Assembly (NCBI GenBank): GCA_904373255.1
Contig: CAJFFD010000001.1
Span: 1-49,253 of the forward strand
Length of the DNA: 49,253 nt
Direction: 5' to 3'
DNA from: an uncultured Clostridia bacterium
Lineage (GTDB): Bacteria > Bacillota > Clostridia > Christensenellales > Borkfalkiaceae
Positions 16,431 to 25,029 of the stretch are shown here, piece by piece; the first letter of the stretch is position 1; each line of letters opens with the position of its first letter. Both the position numbers and the translations under genes were made by a program. Below the pieces are notes generated by a model. The model did not search any database. It worked only from the letters and a program-made list of their open reading frames with translations, and had not been told where the DNA came from.

Positions 16431-17576
16431 ATGAAGAGTTTCGACATAAAAACAAAAATATATTTCGGTGACAATGCGATCGGGCGCTTAAAGGAAATTC
16501 CGTATAAGCGTGTCCTGATCATAACGGATAAATTCTTTTCGGGCAACGAACTTTTACGGCTTGTGACGCAGCCGTTAGCGGAAACAGGCAAGGAATATCG
16601 GGTATTTAACGATGTTGTTCCCGATCCCCCGGTGGAAAAAATTGTAGGGGGAGTGAAGGTTGTTCTCGACTACAAGCCGGACTGCCTTATTGCAATCGGC
16701 GGAGGCTCCGTAATTGATTCGGCGAAGGCGATCCGCGAATTTTCCGTTAAGATGGATGAAAGCGAAAAAATTGCCTTGATCGCCATTCCTACGACGAGCG
16801 GCACCGGTTCAGAAGTGACCGCGTTTTCCGTGATCACCGATTCGGTTCATCATATCAAATATCCGCTCGTATCGGAGAGCATGTTGCCCGAAGAGGCGAT
16901 TTTGGACGAGGAATTCGTCAAAAGCGTTCCGCCCAATGTTACGGCGGATACGGGCATGGACGTTCTCACTCACGCAGTGGAAGCATACACGAGCATCAAC
17001 AACAACGAATTTTCTGCCGCCTTGGCGGAAAAGGCAATCGAGATATGCGGCGCATTTTTGCTTCGAGCCTATCTCGACGGCAACGATTGGCATGCGCGCC
17101 GCAAGATGCATGTTGCGTCCTGTTTGGCTGGTTTGGCTTTCAATTCGGCGTCGCTCGGTTTGAATCACGGAATGGCGCATCAGCTTGGTGCAAATTTCCA
17201 TATTCCGCACGGGCGCGCAAATGCAATGTTACTTCCTCACATCATCGAGTACAATAGCGGAATCAATATACATTCCCGCAGTCAAAAAGAGTATCCGAAG
17301 CAGGTGGAAAAATATGTTTCCATTGCGCGGTTGTTGGGGTTGCAGAACTTTAATACGATTACGACTGTACGCGCTTTCGTCAACTGGGTGCAGTTCATGG
17401 ATAAAGAAATGAATATACCGCTGTCCGTCTCGCAGATCGGAAATATAACGGAGAGCGAATACCGTTCTAAAATCCCTGCAATGGCGGAAGCTGCGCTCGC
17501 AGACGGATGCACGGCAACAAATCCGAAAGTTCCTACCAAGGCTGATATTATCAATATTTACGAAAATCTTTGGTAA
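16431..17576 (+). CDS. iron-containing alcohol dehydrogenase (PduQ/EutG-like)
   Basis: IGGGSVIDSAKAI, PTTSGTGSEVTAFSVI, LNHGMAHQLGANFHIPHGRANAMLLPHIIEYN. Confidence 0.92.
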   Translation: MKSFDIKTKIYFGDNAIGRLKEIPYKRVLIITDKFFSGNELLRLVTQPLAETGKEYRVFNDVVPDPPVEKIVGGVKVVLDYKPDCLIAIGGGSVIDSAKAIREFSVKMDESEKIALIAIPTTSGTGSEVTAFSVITDSVHHIKYPLVSESMLPEEAILDEEFVKSVPPNVTADTGMDVLTHAVEAYTSINNNEFSAALAEKAIEICGAFLLRAYLDGNDWHARRKMHVASCLAGLAFNSASLGLNHGMAHQLGANFHIPHGRANAMLLPHIIEYNSGINIHSRSQKEYPKQVEKYVSIARLLGLQNFNTITTVRAFVNWVQFMDKEMNIPLSVSQIGNITESEYRSKIPAMAEAALADGCTATNPKVPTKADIINIYENLW

Positions 17577-17690
17577 AAATTCTTTTATACGCAATAGAAC
17601 GACTGTTTTGTAGAGTACTGTGTGTGACGTATTTTTGCAATTTTGCGATAAAATGAATTCAAAGGGTAAAATTTTTAAGCGTTAAAATCT

Positions 17691-17719
17691 TTTACTTTTT
17701 TTGCGGAATGCTATATAAT
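17691..17719 (+). promoter_or_regulatory. sigma-A promoter of pta-ackA
   Basis: TTTACT - 17 bp - TATAAT. Confidence 0.7.
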
Positions 17720-17808
17720 ATTAAGCGGGTAATCGCGGGGATGCCGCGGTATGCCGCGGGCATTCTGTTTGCGGTAAATGCAAAATAATGGAAGAAACGA
17801 GGTTTATT

Positions 17809-18843
17809 ATGGCGAAAGCAAATGCGAACGCAGAGGCGGAAAAGACGAATCCGTTTTTGGAGAAGATCAAGGAGAAAGCAGCGGCGCTCAATAAGCGTAT
17901 TGTGCTGTGCGAGGGCGAGGACAGCCGCGTTGTAAAGGCGGCGTCTGACGCGGTGAAACAGAAGATCGCACGGATCGTTCTGCTCGGCAATCCCGAGGAA
18001 ATCAAAAAGGCGAATCCGGATATTGATTTGTCCGGTGTCGATATTGTTGACCCCGCAACAAGCGAAAAAAGGAGCGAATACGCCTCGCTTTTATATAACT
18101 TGCGGAAAGCGAAAGGAATGACGGAAGAAGAGGCGGAAAAACTTTCGTATGACAACACTTATTTCGGTGTTCTGATGCTGAAGGCGGGCGATGTAGACGG
18201 CTTGGTTTCCGGGGCTTGCCATTCTACGGCAAACACTTTGCGCCCGGGGCTTCAGATCGTGAAGGCTGCACCCGGCGTTCCTTTGGTTTCCAGTTACTTT
18301 CTTATGATTGCGCCCGCGTGCGGAAATCAGTATTGCGAAGATGGCGCCTTCATTTACTCGGATTGCGGACTGAATGAAAACCCGACGAGCGAGCAGTTGG
18401 CTGATATTGCGATCATTTCTGCGAAAACGGCGGAAAAAATCGCAGGACTGGATCCGAAGGTGGCGATGCTTTCCTTCTCGACGAAAGGAAGTGCAAAACA
18501 TGCGGATATTGATAAGGTAACTGCGGCGCTGAAACTTGCAAAAGAAAAGGCGCCCGAGCTTATGATCGACGGTGAATTGCAGCTTGATGCGGCGATTGTT
18601 CCTTCTGTTGCAAAATCGAAAGCACCGGGGTCAAAAGTTGCCGGGCATGCCAATGTTTTGATTTTTCCCGATCTTGACGCCGGCAATATCGGATATAAAC
18701 TTACGGAACGCCTTGGCGGGTTTCAGGCGGTCGGGCCGCTTTGCCAGGGTTTTGCAAAACCTATCAACGATCTTTCCCGCGGTTGCAAGGCGGAAGATGT
18801 AGTGGCTGCCGTTGCAATTACAGCACTGCAAACGCAGCTCTGA
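17809..18843 (+). CDS. pta: phosphate acetyltransferase
   Basis: RIVLCEGEDSRVVKAA, LVSGACHSTANTLRPGLQIVK, PINDLSRGC; ATG 17809 has the better RBS (AACGAGG). Confidence 0.93.
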   Translation: MAKANANAEAEKTNPFLEKIKEKAAALNKRIVLCEGEDSRVVKAASDAVKQKIARIVLLGNPEEIKKANPDIDLSGVDIVDPATSEKRSEYASLLYNLRKAKGMTEEEAEKLSYDNTYFGVLMLKAGDVDGLVSGACHSTANTLRPGLQIVKAAPGVPLVSSYFLMIAPACGNQYCEDGAFIYSDCGLNENPTSEQLADIAIISAKTAEKIAGLDPKVAMLSFSTKGSAKHADIDKVTAALKLAKEKAPELMIDGELQLDAAIVPSVAKSKAPGSKVAGHANVLIFPDLDAGNIGYKLTERLGGFQAVGPLCQGFAKPINDLSRGCKAEDVVAAVAITALQTQL

Positions 18844-18889
18844 AACCAGTCAAAAAAAACAAGAATCAGGCAATTCGGAGGGAATGAAA

Positions 18890-20086
18890 ATGAAAATTTT
18901 GGTTGTAAATGCCGGCAGTTCTTCTCTTAAATATCAGCTCATCGATATGGATACGGAGGAAGTGATCGCAAAGGGCGGTTGCGAGAGGATCGGCATCCGC
19001 GGCTCCGCTTTGAAACATAAGACTGCGAAGGGTGAAACGGTTATCGAAAAGGATATGCCGAACCATAAGGTAGCCATAAAGATGGTTTTGGACGCCTTGG
19101 TCGATAAAGAATACGGAGCGATTCGTTCGATGAAGGAGATCGATGCGGTCGGGCATCGGCTCGTACACAGCGGTGAAGATTTCAATAAATCGGTTTTATT
19201 GACGGATGAGGTTCTGGAGATTTGCCGCCGCAATGCAGAATTGGCACCTTTGCATCAGCCTGCCAACCTTCTCGGTATTGAGGCGTGCAAGGAGGTTATG
19301 CCCGATACCCCTATGGCGCTCGTTTTTGATACGGCGTTCCATTCCACGATGCCGCAGTACGCCTATATGTATGCGATCGATTACGACGATTATGTGAATT
19401 TCAAAATCCGCAGATATGGTTTTCATGGCACCAGCCATAAGTATGTTTCGCAGGAAGCAATTCGCTACCTCGGCAAGAAAGCAGAGGATACAAAAATTAT
19501 CACATGCCATCTCGGCGGGGGCTCTTCGATCAGCGCAATACAAGGCGGAAAGAGTGTGGATACAAGTATGGGATTTACGCCGCTTGCGGGCGTTCCGATG
19601 GGTACGCGTTCGGGCGATATTGACCCGGCGGTTTTGGAATATCTTGCGGCGAAGAAAAATTATACCCTCCTCGATTGCAATGAGTATCTCAATAAAAAAT
19701 GCGGCGTTGCCGGTGTCAGCGGCATTTCCAGCGATTTTCGCGATCTCACGAAAGCTGCCGACGAGGGCAATGCGCGTGCAAAACTTGCCATCGATATGTT
19801 TGTCTATGCCTGCAAAAAATATATCGGCAGCTATGTTGCTGCGATGGATGGGCTGGATTGCCTCGTCTTTACTGCCGGCATCGGTGAAAACACATGGCAG
19901 GTTCGTAAAGGGATTTGCGACGGTTTGAAATTTTTCGGGATTGCGATCGATGAGGAGAAAAATCGGCAGAAGAATGACGGCGCTATACACGATATATCAG
20001 CAAAAGACAGCAAGATCAAGGTGCTTGTCATCCCCACGAACGAAGAGCTCGTAATTGCGAGAGAAACGAAAGAATTGTTGCAATAA
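18890..20086 (+). CDS. ackA: acetate kinase
   Basis: MKILVVNAGSSSLKYQLID, VFDTAFHSTMP, HGTSHKYVS, CHLGGGSSI, FTAGIGENT. Confidence 0.96.
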   Translation: MKILVVNAGSSSLKYQLIDMDTEEVIAKGGCERIGIRGSALKHKTAKGETVIEKDMPNHKVAIKMVLDALVDKEYGAIRSMKEIDAVGHRLVHSGEDFNKSVLLTDEVLEICRRNAELAPLHQPANLLGIEACKEVMPDTPMALVFDTAFHSTMPQYAYMYAIDYDDYVNFKIRRYGFHGTSHKYVSQEAIRYLGKKAEDTKIITCHLGGGSSISAIQGGKSVDTSMGFTPLAGVPMGTRSGDIDPAVLEYLAAKKNYTLLDCNEYLNKKCGVAGVSGISSDFRDLTKAADEGNARAKLAIDMFVYACKKYIGSYVAAMDGLDCLVFTAGIGENTWQVRKGICDGLKFFGIAIDEEKNRQKNDGAIHDISAKDSKIKVLVIPTNEELVIARETKELLQ

Positions 20087-20158
20087 TAAGCGGCGCGATG
20101 GTCTGGTTAAGTTTTGCTTTAAGTTTAACTATGACCGTGTCATAAATCGATGCGAACA

Positions 20159-20201
20159 GAAAAAGGGAAAGCAAAGGAATGCCTTTGTCTTTCCCTTTTT
20201 T
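20159..20201 (+). terminator. Rho-independent terminator after ackA
   Basis: AAAAAGGGAAAGCAAAGG aatg CCTTTGTCTTTCCCTTTTTT. Confidence 0.9.
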
Positions 20202-20282
20202 GCGTAACAGATTGGGAATCCGTCGGAAGTGTCGGGTGCGGCAATAGAGGACAAGAAAGAGTTCTTTCTTCTCTTTGTAATT

Positions 20283-21173
20283 TCAAATAAACCGCCTTGT
20301 TTCAATATAATAGCTCCAACGCTTTGCGCTGATCTGTTCGATTACAGCATAGTCTGTTGCCGTATGCAGGATGTAATTTTCTCCGAGATAGAGCGCTACA
20401 TGCCCGATTCTTTCCGTGCCCGTTTTGTTGTATCGCTGCGAATTTGTAAAAAATATCAGGTCGCCGCGCGCAAGGTCTGTCTTTGAAACATAGCTTCCCT
20501 GTTTTACCTGCGTTCGCGTTGTCATGTTCAGATTTACGCCCGCTCCGTGGTAAAACATGTATTGCATGAGCGAAGAACAATCATATTCCGTCGGGTCAAA
20601 ACCCCGTATCAGATTTCCTGCGCCGTCATGCAGGCGGGTTGCTCCATATACATAGGGAAAACCAAGTAACTGCAGTCCTTCTCCGATTACTTTTTCAACA
20701 ATATCATTGTCATGTAAATTCATTTCGAACAGTTCAGTGTAAGCGCTGCTTGCACTTATGTAGGCGGTTTTGTTTTTATACATAGTTTTGTACCAGCTTC
20801 CGGTTTTGTCGATAAATACAACCATGTCGTCTTTATCGATGTATCCGACTGAAGAATATCCTGAACCGGGGCCGCTGCGCAGGTTTAATCCGTTCACCTT
20901 TGCGCGAATGTAAGTTGCTTTCGGGGCGGGGGCTGGTATGGGAGTTTCCTCGCTCGGCGGTGCGGGTTTTTCTTCGGGGGTGTTTGGTATTGTCACTTCG
21001 TCGGAGTTATCCGGTTTGCTCTCTTCCTCCTGATTCGGTTCGCCGTCAGGTAAGGGGGCTACTGTTTCTTTCATGGTATCGCTGAAAAAAGGCGCAAGAC
21101 ATACGGCAACGTAGCTGACAGCCATTGCAGCCGCGAGTGTCAATATAACTACCTGTAGTGCAATTTTTCTCAT
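20283..21173 (-). CDS. secreted SH3b - NlpC/P60 cell wall hydrolase
   Basis: N-terminal TM/signal, Pro/Glu-rich linker, VNGLNLRSGPGSGYSSVGYI SH3b; YDCSSLMQYMF, GDLIFF, IGHVALYLG. Confidence 0.85.
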   Translation of the reverse strand: MRKIALQVVILTLAAAMAVSYVAVCLAPFFSDTMKETVAPLPDGEPNQEEESKPDNSDEVTIPNTPEEKPAPPSEETPIPAPAPKATYIRAKVNGLNLRSGPGSGYSSVGYIDKDDMVVFIDKTGSWYKTMYKNKTAYISASSAYTELFEMNLHDNDIVEKVIGEGLQLLGFPYVYGATRLHDGAGNLIRGFDPTEYDCSSLMQYMFYHGAGVNLNMTTRTQVKQGSYVSKTDLARGDLIFFTNSQRYNKTGTERIGHVALYLGENYILHTATDYAVIEQISAKRWSYYIETRRFI

Positions 21174-21312
21174 GTTTGTTTCCTCCGCTGTATATAATAC
21201 TAAAAATTATTCAAAAAATCAATGCAAAGATTTTGCCATAAAAGGCAACTTTGTGCCAAATACAAAGTACTATGCGTGAGATAAACAGTTGAAAATGCGC
21301 TTTTTGGGGCGC

Positions 21313-21341
21313 TTGACAAAGGATTGCGTATAAGTTATAAT
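21313..21341 (+). promoter_or_regulatory. sigma-A promoter of the alpha/beta hydrolase gene
   Basis: TTGACA - 17 bp - TATAAT. Confidence 0.8.
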
Positions 21342-21374
21342 CTATCTGTTGCAGATTTAAGGAAGGTGTTCGGT

Positions 21375-22403
21375 TTGGTAATTGCTTTAATTGTCGTCGT
21401 TTCAGGCACTGCGGCTGTTATTTTCGCTGTATTTGTGTTGGCGCTTTTTGTCTTTAACCGGATCAATAACAAGCGTTACAATGGCAACAAATTCTTAAAA
21501 TATTTTTCGGCGGATGATTTTCCGGGGTTGCTTGCCGAGCCGATTTCGTTTCTTTCGGATTGCGGACAGACGCTTCGCGGTTTTTTATATCAAAGAAAGG
21601 AGTGCCAACCGAAAGCCTTGGTAATCTTTGCCCATGGATTTGGTGCCGGACATCGGGCATATACGACAGAATTGAACACAATCGTTCAGGCGGGATATTG
21701 GGTATTGGCATATGATGCCACTGGCTGTGCGGAAAGCGACGGAAAAAATTTGCGCGGTTTTGACCAAGGGGTTTACGATTTGTGTGCTGCCGTGCGTTAC
21801 GCGAATAATTGTGCCAGATTTGACGGAATGAAAAAAATTTTGCTGGGACATTCGTGGGGGGCGTTTTGTGTTTTGAATTCATTGGAAGAAGAGAGTATCA
21901 GCGGCGCGGTCGCGATGTGCGGATTTATTTCCGGAGCGAAGGTTCTTTCGCAAAATACGATCGGGAAATATTTTCCTGCGCTGACCTTTTTGGAGGAAGC
22001 TTTTTTACGTCTTTTTTATCGGATGCGATTCGGTAGAAAGGCAAATAGAAACAGTTTGAAGAGCCTGCGAAGAACGAAAAAAAAGGTGTTGCTTATTTAT
22101 GGCGATGCAGACAGGACTGTTAATTATAAGAAAAACGGCGCGGTTTTTCTTCGTGAGTTTTGCGGGGCAGAAAATGTCGTCTGTAAAGTTTGCGAGGGTA
22201 AAGCGCACAATCCGTATCTGACGAAGGATGCGGAAAGAGCGATGAATGAAACTTTTTCAGCGATCGCTGATCAGAAAAAGAAGAACTATCAAAAAGCTGT
22301 GGAAATGTATGCCGGGATTGATTATGCGAAAATCACGCAGGAGGATCAGCTGGTTATGCGTACAGTTATTGAATTTTGCGACAGTATTTCTGCGGGACAA
22401 TAA
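21375..22403 (+). CDS. membrane-anchored alpha/beta hydrolase
   Basis: VIFAHGFGAGH, GHSWGAF; the promoter at 21313-21341 overlaps the called ORF start, and GGAAGG (21361-21366) points to TTG 21375. Confidence 0.75.
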   Translation: MVIALIVVVSGTAAVIFAVFVLALFVFNRINNKRYNGNKFLKYFSADDFPGLLAEPISFLSDCGQTLRGFLYQRKECQPKALVIFAHGFGAGHRAYTTELNTIVQAGYWVLAYDATGCAESDGKNLRGFDQGVYDLCAAVRYANNCARFDGMKKILLGHSWGAFCVLNSLEEESISGAVAMCGFISGAKVLSQNTIGKYFPALTFLEEAFLRLFYRMRFGRKANRNSLKSLRRTKKKVLLIYGDADRTVNYKKNGAVFLREFCGAENVVCKVCEGKAHNPYLTKDAERAMNETFSAIADQKKKNYQKAVEMYAGIDYAKITQEDQLVMRTVIEFCDSISAGQ

Positions 22404-22582
22404 CAGTATCCTTTGCCTGAAATATCGTGAGAAGCTGTTGTGCTGTCAGGCGCCGACCGTGCGTGGGTTGCTGCATTTTATGCCGGTGATGTTCGGGGCG
22501 GGTATTGCGTATTGCATCAGGCGAGACCAGACATTGGCTTGGTTGTTTTTTTGATACACTTATAAAAAAGGATGAGATGATG

Positions 22583-22621
22583 GAGTGCAAGAACCGCGGA
22601 ATTTTGGAGACTCTTGCACTC
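22583..22621. repeat. perfect inverted repeat (10-bp arms)
   Basis: GAGTGCAAGA ... TCTTGCACTC. Confidence 0.7.
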
Positions 22622-22838
22622 TGCGTTTCAATAGAAATATAAATAGAATGACTTTAACTGCATCGTGACAGATTTGTGTGTGCGGTCAAAAGGAAAATTT
22701 TTTATTGCAGAGCGTGGTTATTAAAAAAGAAGTCGGCTTTTTGCGTTGGTATACTGCATCATTGGCGTGCTGTTAGAGCTGTTTTAATGGGAAAAAGCGG
22801 ACGTAAAGAAAAGGGCTGATGAAAAATTTTGATAATTG

Positions 22839-22870
22839 AAAAGCCATCGCCTTTTCGGGCGGTGGCTTTC
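22839..22870. terminator. terminator-like hairpin in non-coding region
   Basis: AAAGCCATCGCC ttttcg GGCGGTGGCTTT. Confidence 0.5.
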
Positions 22871-23116
22871 GTCATATTGAAAGGGGTGTTTGCTATTGTT
22901 TGCTACCGAACCCGAAAAAGGCAGTTTTTGAGCGTTTTGGACAGTTCGAAAAATGGCTTTTCAAATTCTTGCAGCAAGTCAGGATAAAAGTCAAAAAAAT
23001 AGCAAAAAGTGTTTGCTGCCGTGTTTGCTATTGATTTTGTGTTTTTCCTTGGTTGTGTAAAACGGTGTCAAAAATAAAGAAAAAGCCACAAGATATTGTG
23101 GTTTTTCTGTAGAGCT

Positions 23117-23214
23117 GATAGCGGGATTTGTAAGGAGCGGCAAAAGCCGCGACGGAACAGCGATTGTTCGCCGCAGGCGCAATCGCGTCACGTTATTTCG
23201 GTAATCCCGCTATC
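23117..23214. repeat. structured element: 12-bp outer inverted repeat enclosing two hairpins
   Basis: GATAGCGGGATT (23117-23128) / AATCCCGCTATC (23203-23214), inner GCGGC-aaaa-GCCGC and GCGATTGttCGCCgcaGGCGCAATCGC. Confidence 0.75.
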
Positions 23215-23220
23215 GCGAGA

Positions 23221-23255
23221 AAAAAGGAACACCGAAAGTTTATTTCGGTGTTCCG
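23221..23255 (-). terminator. terminator downstream of tRNA-Thr
   Basis: GGAACACCGAAA gttta TTTCGGTGTTCC, T-run on the minus strand. Confidence 0.8.
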
Positions 23256-23259
23256 TACA

Positions 23260-23335
23260 TGGAGCTGATAGCGGGATTTGAACCCGCGACCTCGTCCTTA
23301 CCAAGGACGTGCTCTACCTACTGAGCCATATCAGC
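23260..23335 (-). tRNA. tRNA-Thr(GGT)
   Basis: minus strand GCTGATATGGCTCAGTAGGTAGAGCACGTCCTTGGTAAGGACGAGG...TATCAGCTCCA; anticodon loop TTGGTAA; CCA encoded. Confidence 0.93.
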
Positions 23336-23631
23336 ATATGAAATTTTTGCTGCGAAAAAATATCTTTCGTCATTGATCCGATAATTCAGTTCAGATTTTA
23401 ACGGAATGGCAAGAGGCAACGCGTAAACAGCTATATTATTATATTAAAAAATGAACAATTAGTCAAATAATTCGCGAGGCTTTTTTTGTGAATTTCAAAA
23501 TTTTTGTGGTCAGACTGATTTTTTGTTTTATGTGAAAGAAAACGGTCGGGCTGTTGCAATTTTTGTCGGATTTTCGACTGTCGCTTGCGCAGGGCGTTTG
23601 TTTGTGATATAATACCTGAGGAGGTGAGAGA

Positions 23632-24531
23632 ATGAAAACTCGTACGGCTCGCAATTTCATTTTAGACTGCTTGTTTATTGTACTTCTCGCTTTTCTTTTT
23701 GCTTTAAACTATGAGCTGTTTATTTCGCAGAATCAATTTGCTCCGGCGGGGATCAGCGGTATTGCGACAATGATCGAATATAAAACCGGTTTCAGCGTCG
23801 GTTATTTTACACTGATCATAAACGTGCCGCTGTGCATTTTTTCTTATTTTTGCATTACAAAAGAATTCGCGGTCAAAACATTCGTGTTTGCAGTGGCAAA
23901 TTCGCTGATGCTGTTGCTGTTGCAGGCGCTCGATATTTCCGCTTTTCAATATGATGCAAACGGTGTCGATACAATTTTCCCGGCGCTGATCGCCGGTGCT
24001 CTCGGCGGATTTGTGTATGGACTGAGCTTTCGCCGCAATTCATCCACCGGCGGCGCTGATATAATTGCAAAGTATGTCAGCAAGCGGAACCCCAGGTTGA
24101 ATTTTTTCTGGATCAATTTTGCGATCAATGCGGCAATTGCTGTCGTTTCATACTTTGTTTATGCGGAACAGGGAGAGAGCGGTGCGCTGATATATAACTA
24201 TAAACCGGTTTGTCTATGCATGCTCTATTGCTTTTTATCCAGTTTTGTGGGGAATACGATTATTAAGGGGGCAAAATCGGCGTACAAATTTTTTATTGTT
24301 ACTCTGCACGCGGATGAAATCGATGCGGAAATCCTGGAAAAATTGCATCACAGCGCCACGCGGTTGCGTGCGAGCGGTGCTTACAGCAACGAGGAACGCG
24401 ATGTCATCGTATGCGTGATCAATAAACGTCAGCTTGTCGAGTTTGAAGATATTCTGAAAAAATACGACAACACATTTGCATTTGTTGAAACGGTCAACGA
24501 AACAATCGGTATGTTTGCAAAGGTTAAATAA
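23632..24531 (+). CDS. YitT/DUF2179-family membrane protein
   Basis: FALNYELFISQNQFAPAGISGIATMIEYKTG, GGADIIAKYVSKR, C-terminal soluble domain. Confidence 0.88.
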   Translation: MKTRTARNFILDCLFIVLLAFLFALNYELFISQNQFAPAGISGIATMIEYKTGFSVGYFTLIINVPLCIFSYFCITKEFAVKTFVFAVANSLMLLLLQALDISAFQYDANGVDTIFPALIAGALGGFVYGLSFRRNSSTGGADIIAKYVSKRNPRLNFFWINFAINAAIAVVSYFVYAEQGESGALIYNYKPVCLCMLYCFLSSFVGNTIIKGAKSAYKFFIVTLHADEIDAEILEKLHHSATRLRASGAYSNEERDVIVCVINKRQLVEFEDILKKYDNTFAFVETVNETIGMFAKVK

Positions 24532-24534
24532 ACT

Positions 24535-24563
24535 GAAAAACAGGCTCATTGAGCCTGTTTTTT
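24535..24563 (+). terminator. Rho-independent terminator
   Basis: AAAAACAGGCTCA tt GAGCCTGTTTTTT. Confidence 0.85.
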
Positions 24564-24658
24564 GGTGCGACGGGTTTTGCCGGATTCGGTATAAAATAAA
24601 AACGCCGTTACAGCTGCAATATAAAAAGGAGGGCGGCTGTAAAGGCGCATTCTGTAAA

Positions 24659-24735
24659 TGGTAGAGACAGTAGGACTCGAACCTACGACCTCTCGCATGT
24701 GAAGCGAGCGCTCTAACCAACTGAGCTATGCCTCC
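24659..24735 (-). tRNA. tRNA-Val(CAC)
   Basis: minus strand GGAGGCATAGCTCAGTTGGTTAGAGCGCTCGCTTCACATGCGAGAGGTCGTAGGTTCGAGTCCTACTGTCTCTACCA; anticodon loop TTCACAT. Confidence 0.9.
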
Positions 24736-24966
24736 GTAAAGCGGCTTTGTGCAAAAGCATGCTTTGTTAGCCGCAAGTGAAATTATTATACCATAAGCAG
24801 GGGAATTTTACAACCGTTTTTCTGAAAAAAATACGTTTTTTTTCAAAATTTTTCTCGTTCGGTCAGCGGTTCAGCCGACGATGGAAAATTCCGACTCCAT
24901 TAAACATAATAACAGAAAAAATTTACAAGCGCGCCAGAATTTGTTGCATTTTTTTTCGACGAACTA

Positions 24967-24995
24967 TTGAAATGCGCCCTTTTTTATTGTATAAT
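24967..24995 (+). promoter_or_regulatory. sigma-A promoter of the glycogen operon
   Basis: TTGAAA - 17 bp - TATAAT. Confidence 0.75.
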
Positions 24996-25029
24996 AAATA
25001 TAGAAGTACATTAACAAAGCGCGGAGGGA

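Noticed and set aside
18812-18889. N-terminal extension of ackA in the ORF track (MQLQHCKRSSETSQKKQ...)
   Set aside because: Overlaps the end of pta; the conserved acetate kinase start MKILVVNAGSSS with RBS GGAGGG is at 18890.
23085-23280. CRISPR array or complete integron-type attC cluster
   Set aside because: Only two 19-nt copies that derive from the tRNA-Thr 3' end; no regularly spaced repeats, no cas or integrase gene in the window.
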